Shown here in pieces: positions 40,742-43,232 of a stretch of DNA of 43,232 nt. The first letter of the stretch is position 1; every line of letters starts with the position of its first letter. The notes under the pieces were generated by a model. The model searched no databases. It was not told the DNA's origin and saw only the letters and a program-made list of their open reading frames with translations. The DNA is taken from contig JBMYXI010000022.1 in NCBI GenBank assembly GCA_049608225.1, forward strand, positions 1 through 43,232, written 5' to 3'. This stretch comes from Parashewanella sp049608225. GTDB taxonomy: Bacteria; Pseudomonadota; Gammaproteobacteria; Enterobacterales; Shewanellaceae. The position numbers and the translations under genes are program-made.

Positions 40742-42463
40742 TTACCATTTCTTGACATTGTCAGCATCAAACTTTAATGCTGCTTGGATGATGTCACGTG
40801 CTTCAAGTAGCTTAGCTTCGTAATCATCTTTTTCTGCAACGGTTAACACAGGTTTCATGCCCATTTTCTCGTGGATCATTGCAAATTGTTCATCATTGAT
40901 CTTTGAGTATGGATTGAACTGTAAGCCTAATGCAAAGCCTTTCATTTCAGACCAGTGTTTAGCAAGTTTATTGAATTCAAAGTTATCAGTACCCAACTTA
41001 TCAAGATCTTTAATGGTATCGTTGATGTAATGAACAACGGTTGCAGCAATGGCTTTTTCCCAACCAGAAACAGCGTTATCGCGATGTTTGAGTAATGCTG
41101 TTCTATCCGCTTCTGAAAACTCATTTAGGTTTTTACCAACATTGTCATTAATGATTTTACGACCAGCAATAAAGGCTTCCATCGTGGTTTTTGTGAAATC
41201 AGTTGGTTTTGCATTGTCTTTAGTACTACGGTCACGCTTAGCGGCATTAACTGACTGGCCGAAGTTGAATTCAGATTTTAAATCGATTTTGCCATCATTA
41301 TTGGTGTCGTGCTGACCTTGCCAATCGGTACGACCACCTTTTTTAGCGATTTCACTGTCTGTGTATTCAAGGTAATCACGGGCAGCACCAAAGTAACCAA
41401 AACCTTCATCGAATTGGTGTTCTAAAGCTGTGTACGTTTTTTTAGCATCACCTTTGTAGTTTGTTTTATTGTCAGTGGTTAAGCCTTTACCTGCAGTTTC
41501 ATGACCTAAATAGTCGTCTGTCGCTTGCGAATATGGGATAGCCATTAGTAGAAATTTTTGGATGAGTTGCTTTAGATCAACACCATCTTCGGTGACATAA
41601 ATTAAATCAATTTTTTCACCATCTGCTCTTATTCTTTCTCCTGCAACAGCATTATCAGCAAGTTGACCGAATAAAATGTCAATTAAGCCTTCTGGAGTGG
41701 TAGAGCCTTTCGCTCCCCAACCAACAAATGCGCCTTTGTTCCAATCTTCATGTTGACCGGCAGGATCATTTCCTGCAATTTTTCCGGCTAAGTCTTTATA
41801 GCTTCCAGAGATGTTTTCTAGATGAGTTTGCTTAGCCCCTTGAATTGAATTAATAGGGAAATTATCCCATTTAACTTGCTTCTCAGCTTTATCATTTGAG
41901 CCTAAATTGAAGTAAGAGTTTAGCTTAGCTAATACCTCTGCTTTATTAGCAAGATTCGACTCCTTTATATCTTTATCTAAAGTTTTGTCAATATAATGAT
42001 TCAATTCATTAATTAAGACATGACGAGCCGTTTGGCCTGAGTAAGAAACACTCGAACCTTGAACATTTAGTTTACTCTTGAACGTATAAGTGTCTAGAAG
42101 ATCGTTAACGCTGATGGTTAACTCTTTGCTATAGCTCGCACCTGCTTTATCTTTTACAGTAACTTTCGCTTTTAGCTCTTTCGCCGCCTCATAGTTAGCA
42201 CTTTTGCTAGCGGCTAGTTTTAACGTGTTGCCATCAACGACAAACATGTCGCCCTCAACACTAAAGGTAAATGTATCACCTGAGTTCGCATCTGTCGCTG
42301 AAAGCGTGCCGATAGTGGCGCCTTTCATATTTTCATCAACACTGCTTTTGCTAAGTGCAATATTATTTGGTGCAGCATTCGCTTCTGATTTATTTGAGCC
42401 ACCACCACAGGCAGATAAAACCAGTGCCGCAGAGATTGCTAGAGCCAGATTTTGCTTTTTCAT
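40742..42463 (-). CDS. DUF4856-family lipoprotein with cadherin-like N-terminal domain
   Basis: 573 residues. The lipobox is LSAC (Cys19). An N-terminal cadherin-like beta domain (about 32-121) shows NIALSKSSVDENMKGATIGTLSATDANSGD and VTVKDKAGASYSKELTISVND. A long helical domain (about 126-560) matches DUF4856, a family apparently related to imelysins; a conserved-looking ALEHQFDEGFGYFG lies at 346-359. A DTNNDGKID loop (386-394) looks like an EF-hand calcium site. As the first gene after a Fur-box-like site and before imelysin and a TonB receptor, it is probably a surface or periplasmic iron-complex binding protein. Direct function is unproven. Confidence 0.86.
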   Translation of the reverse strand: MKKQNLALAISAALVLSACGGGSNKSEANAAPNNIALSKSSVDENMKGATIGTLSATDANSGDTFTFSVEGDMFVVDGNTLKLAASKSANYEAAKELKAKVTVKDKAGASYSKELTISVNDLLDTYTFKSKLNVQGSSVSYSGQTARHVLINELNHYIDKTLDKDIKESNLANKAEVLAKLNSYFNLGSNDKAEKQVKWDNFPINSIQGAKQTHLENISGSYKDLAGKIAGNDPAGQHEDWNKGAFVGWGAKGSTTPEGLIDILFGQLADNAVAGERIRADGEKIDLIYVTEDGVDLKQLIQKFLLMAIPYSQATDDYLGHETAGKGLTTDNKTNYKGDAKKTYTALEHQFDEGFGYFGAARDYLEYTDSEIAKKGGRTDWQGQHDTNNDGKIDLKSEFNFGQSVNAAKRDRSTKDNAKPTDFTKTTMEAFIAGRKIINDNVGKNLNEFSEADRTALLKHRDNAVSGWEKAIAATVVHYINDTIKDLDKLGTDNFEFNKLAKHWSEMKGFALGLQFNPYSKINDEQFAMIHEKMGMKPVLTVAEKDDYEAKLLEARDIIQAALKFDADNVKKW

Positions 42464-42545
42464 GTGAGTCTTGAACCTTTGATGTTGTGAGAATTGTAAT
42501 TTTTGTAAATTTTATGGCGCGGATGTTATCACAAAGGCAATTGCA

Positions 42546-42564
42546 AGTGCGAATGGTTCTCAGT
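42546..42564 (-). promoter_or_regulatory. Fur-box-like operator upstream of the DUF4856-imelysin-receptor operon
   Basis: Read on the minus strand, ACTGAGAACCATTCGCACT matches the 19-base marine Fur consensus AATGAGAATNATTCTCATT at 14 of 18 scored positions. It lies about 83 bases upstream of the DUF4856 ATG, suitable for Fur repression in iron-rich cells. Compared by eye only. Confidence 0.65.
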
Positions 42565-42666
42565 TGATTTCTTTGTTTCTTCTATATGTTTTTTATCTAT
42601 ATATATAGCAAATAGTTATATGTAAAGTGTTAGAGTGCATAAAAATTTGAACAAGTAATAATTTAT

Positions 42667-42683
42667 GCCTCTTGAACAGAGGC
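42667..42683 (-). terminator. Hairpin after the unknown lipoprotein gene
   Basis: GCCTCT and AGAGGC form a 6-bp stem with a 5-base loop, about 33 bases beyond the stop at 42716, followed on the minus strand by ATAAATTATT. A plausible weak terminator separating this gene from the iron operon. Confidence 0.5.
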
Positions 42684-42715
42684 GTCTAGATTAGAGGGAT
42701 TATGCAGAGCTTAGC

Positions 42716-43192
42716 TTACTTAGTGAGCTGCGACGGTATTTTAGTTATCTTAGTCTGAATCGTTTTCTGGGCTGACATAATTTGCTGATAGAGTTCCTGA
42801 GACCTGCCTTCTTTTTGGTAACGGAGTATTGAAGCACGCCCTTCCAATAGATAGGTTTTTGCATGTTGAGGGTCATGGATCAAAGCTTCACAATCAGGTA
42901 AAACGACTTCTGCTTGGATATCATTAATCTGAATCGTTTGGTTTTTTAAAGGGGTTGTTGAACGAAAACGCCACTCATTTCCTCTCGTACTGCATTGAGT
43001 GTCGTAGTACTTTTCGCAGCTTATGGTGGTCTTTAGGTGTAGATTTAATGCATTTGACGCTACTTGTACATTGTAGGTGCCTACATCGGATTTTGGATAT
43101 GAAGTCGTCCCTTTGAGACAATTCAACGCTGCGATAGGTACTGCGCAACCATTTAAAAAATAAAACATTATTACGATAGGAAAATACTTCAT
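42716..43192 (-). CDS. Hypothetical lipoprotein
   Basis: 158 residues with a short signal peptide and lipobox LNGC (Cys16). The mature part has several Cys (in LNCLKG, ISCEKYYDTQC, LPDCEAL) that could form disulfides in the periplasm, a beta-rich first half and a helical Gln/Lys-rich C-terminus (about 118-155). I recognise no family. It is transcribed toward the DUF4856 operon but is separated from it by about 250 bases with a hairpin and a Fur-like operator, so it is probably an independent gene. Its promoter would lie at or beyond the end of the window. Confidence 0.75.
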   Translation of the reverse strand: MKYFPIVIMFYFLNGCAVPIAALNCLKGTTSYPKSDVGTYNVQVASNALNLHLKTTISCEKYYDTQCSTRGNEWRFRSTTPLKNQTIQINDIQAEVVLPDCEALIHDPQHAKTYLLEGRASILRYQKEGRSQELYQQIMSAQKTIQTKITKIPSQLTK

Positions 43193-43232
43193 TAGTTTTT
43201 ATATGCTGACAAGAGCATCCATTTTGAATGTT

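Overview
The window reads as chromosomal DNA of an AT-rich marine gammaproteobacterium, most likely from the Alteromonadales (Shewanella/Psychrobium/Colwellia-like). The basis is gene content and order: a 5S rRNA end followed by tRNA-Asp, the nadC-pilABCD-coaE-zapD-yacG-mutT block, and a complete coxBA-ctaG-coxC-SURF1-ctaA-ctaB-sco operon. The genus cannot be fixed from the sequence alone. No prophage, transposase, integrase or CRISPR array was seen.

Layout. 1-330: 3' end of a 5S rRNA gene, tRNA-Asp(GUC) and a strong terminator. 415-8805: a small HU-like protein, then a long minus-strand block for Nudix hydrolase, gyrase inhibitor YacG, Z-ring factor ZapD, dephospho-CoA kinase, the type IV pilus genes pilD, pilC, pilB and pilA, and nadC. 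The 670 bases between nadC and pilA hold a coding-like remnant and long hairpins. 8922-9572: an orphan gene. 9808-12211: an operon of four predicted lipoproteins (CsgG-like, an unknown small one, DUF4810-like and DUF799-like), closed by a bidirectional terminator. 12281-18405: two divergent units, an S33 peptidase with a NatAB-like ABC exporter to the left and a YtrA-type GntR regulator with a second ABC-2 transporter to the right, separated by a 20-bp perfect palindrome that is probably the operator. 18455-18970: a second orphan gene. 19360-22388: an FCD-family GntR regulator convergent with galTK. 22597-25819: long-chain acyl-CoA ligase, hotdog thioesterase and a PepSY-type membrane protein. 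25997-27193: a secreted subtilase.

27190-35519: a complete caa3-type cytochrome c oxidase operon on the minus strand, in transcription order coxB (fused to cytochrome c), coxA, ctaG, coxC, SURF1, a CxxxC membrane thioredoxin-like protein, ctaA, ctaB/cyoE and sco. Structural subunits, heme A synthesis and copper delivery are therefore together. A small DUF2909 membrane protein is encoded on the opposite strand inside the operon. 36038-37045: a fatty acid hydroxylase/sterol desaturase-family membrane protein. 37239-42463: a Fur-box-preceded operon of a DUF4856 lipoprotein, an imelysin-family lipoprotein and a TonB-dependent receptor, which looks like an iron-linked surface uptake system. 42716-43192: an unknown lipoprotein.

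The best candidates for under-described biology are the DUF4856/imelysin/TonB receptor operon, the four-lipoprotein operon, the divergent twin ABC exporter locus with its shared operator, and two repeat-like non-coding pieces (37114-37200 and 7365-7517). All functional statements rest on reading motifs by eye; no database search was run.
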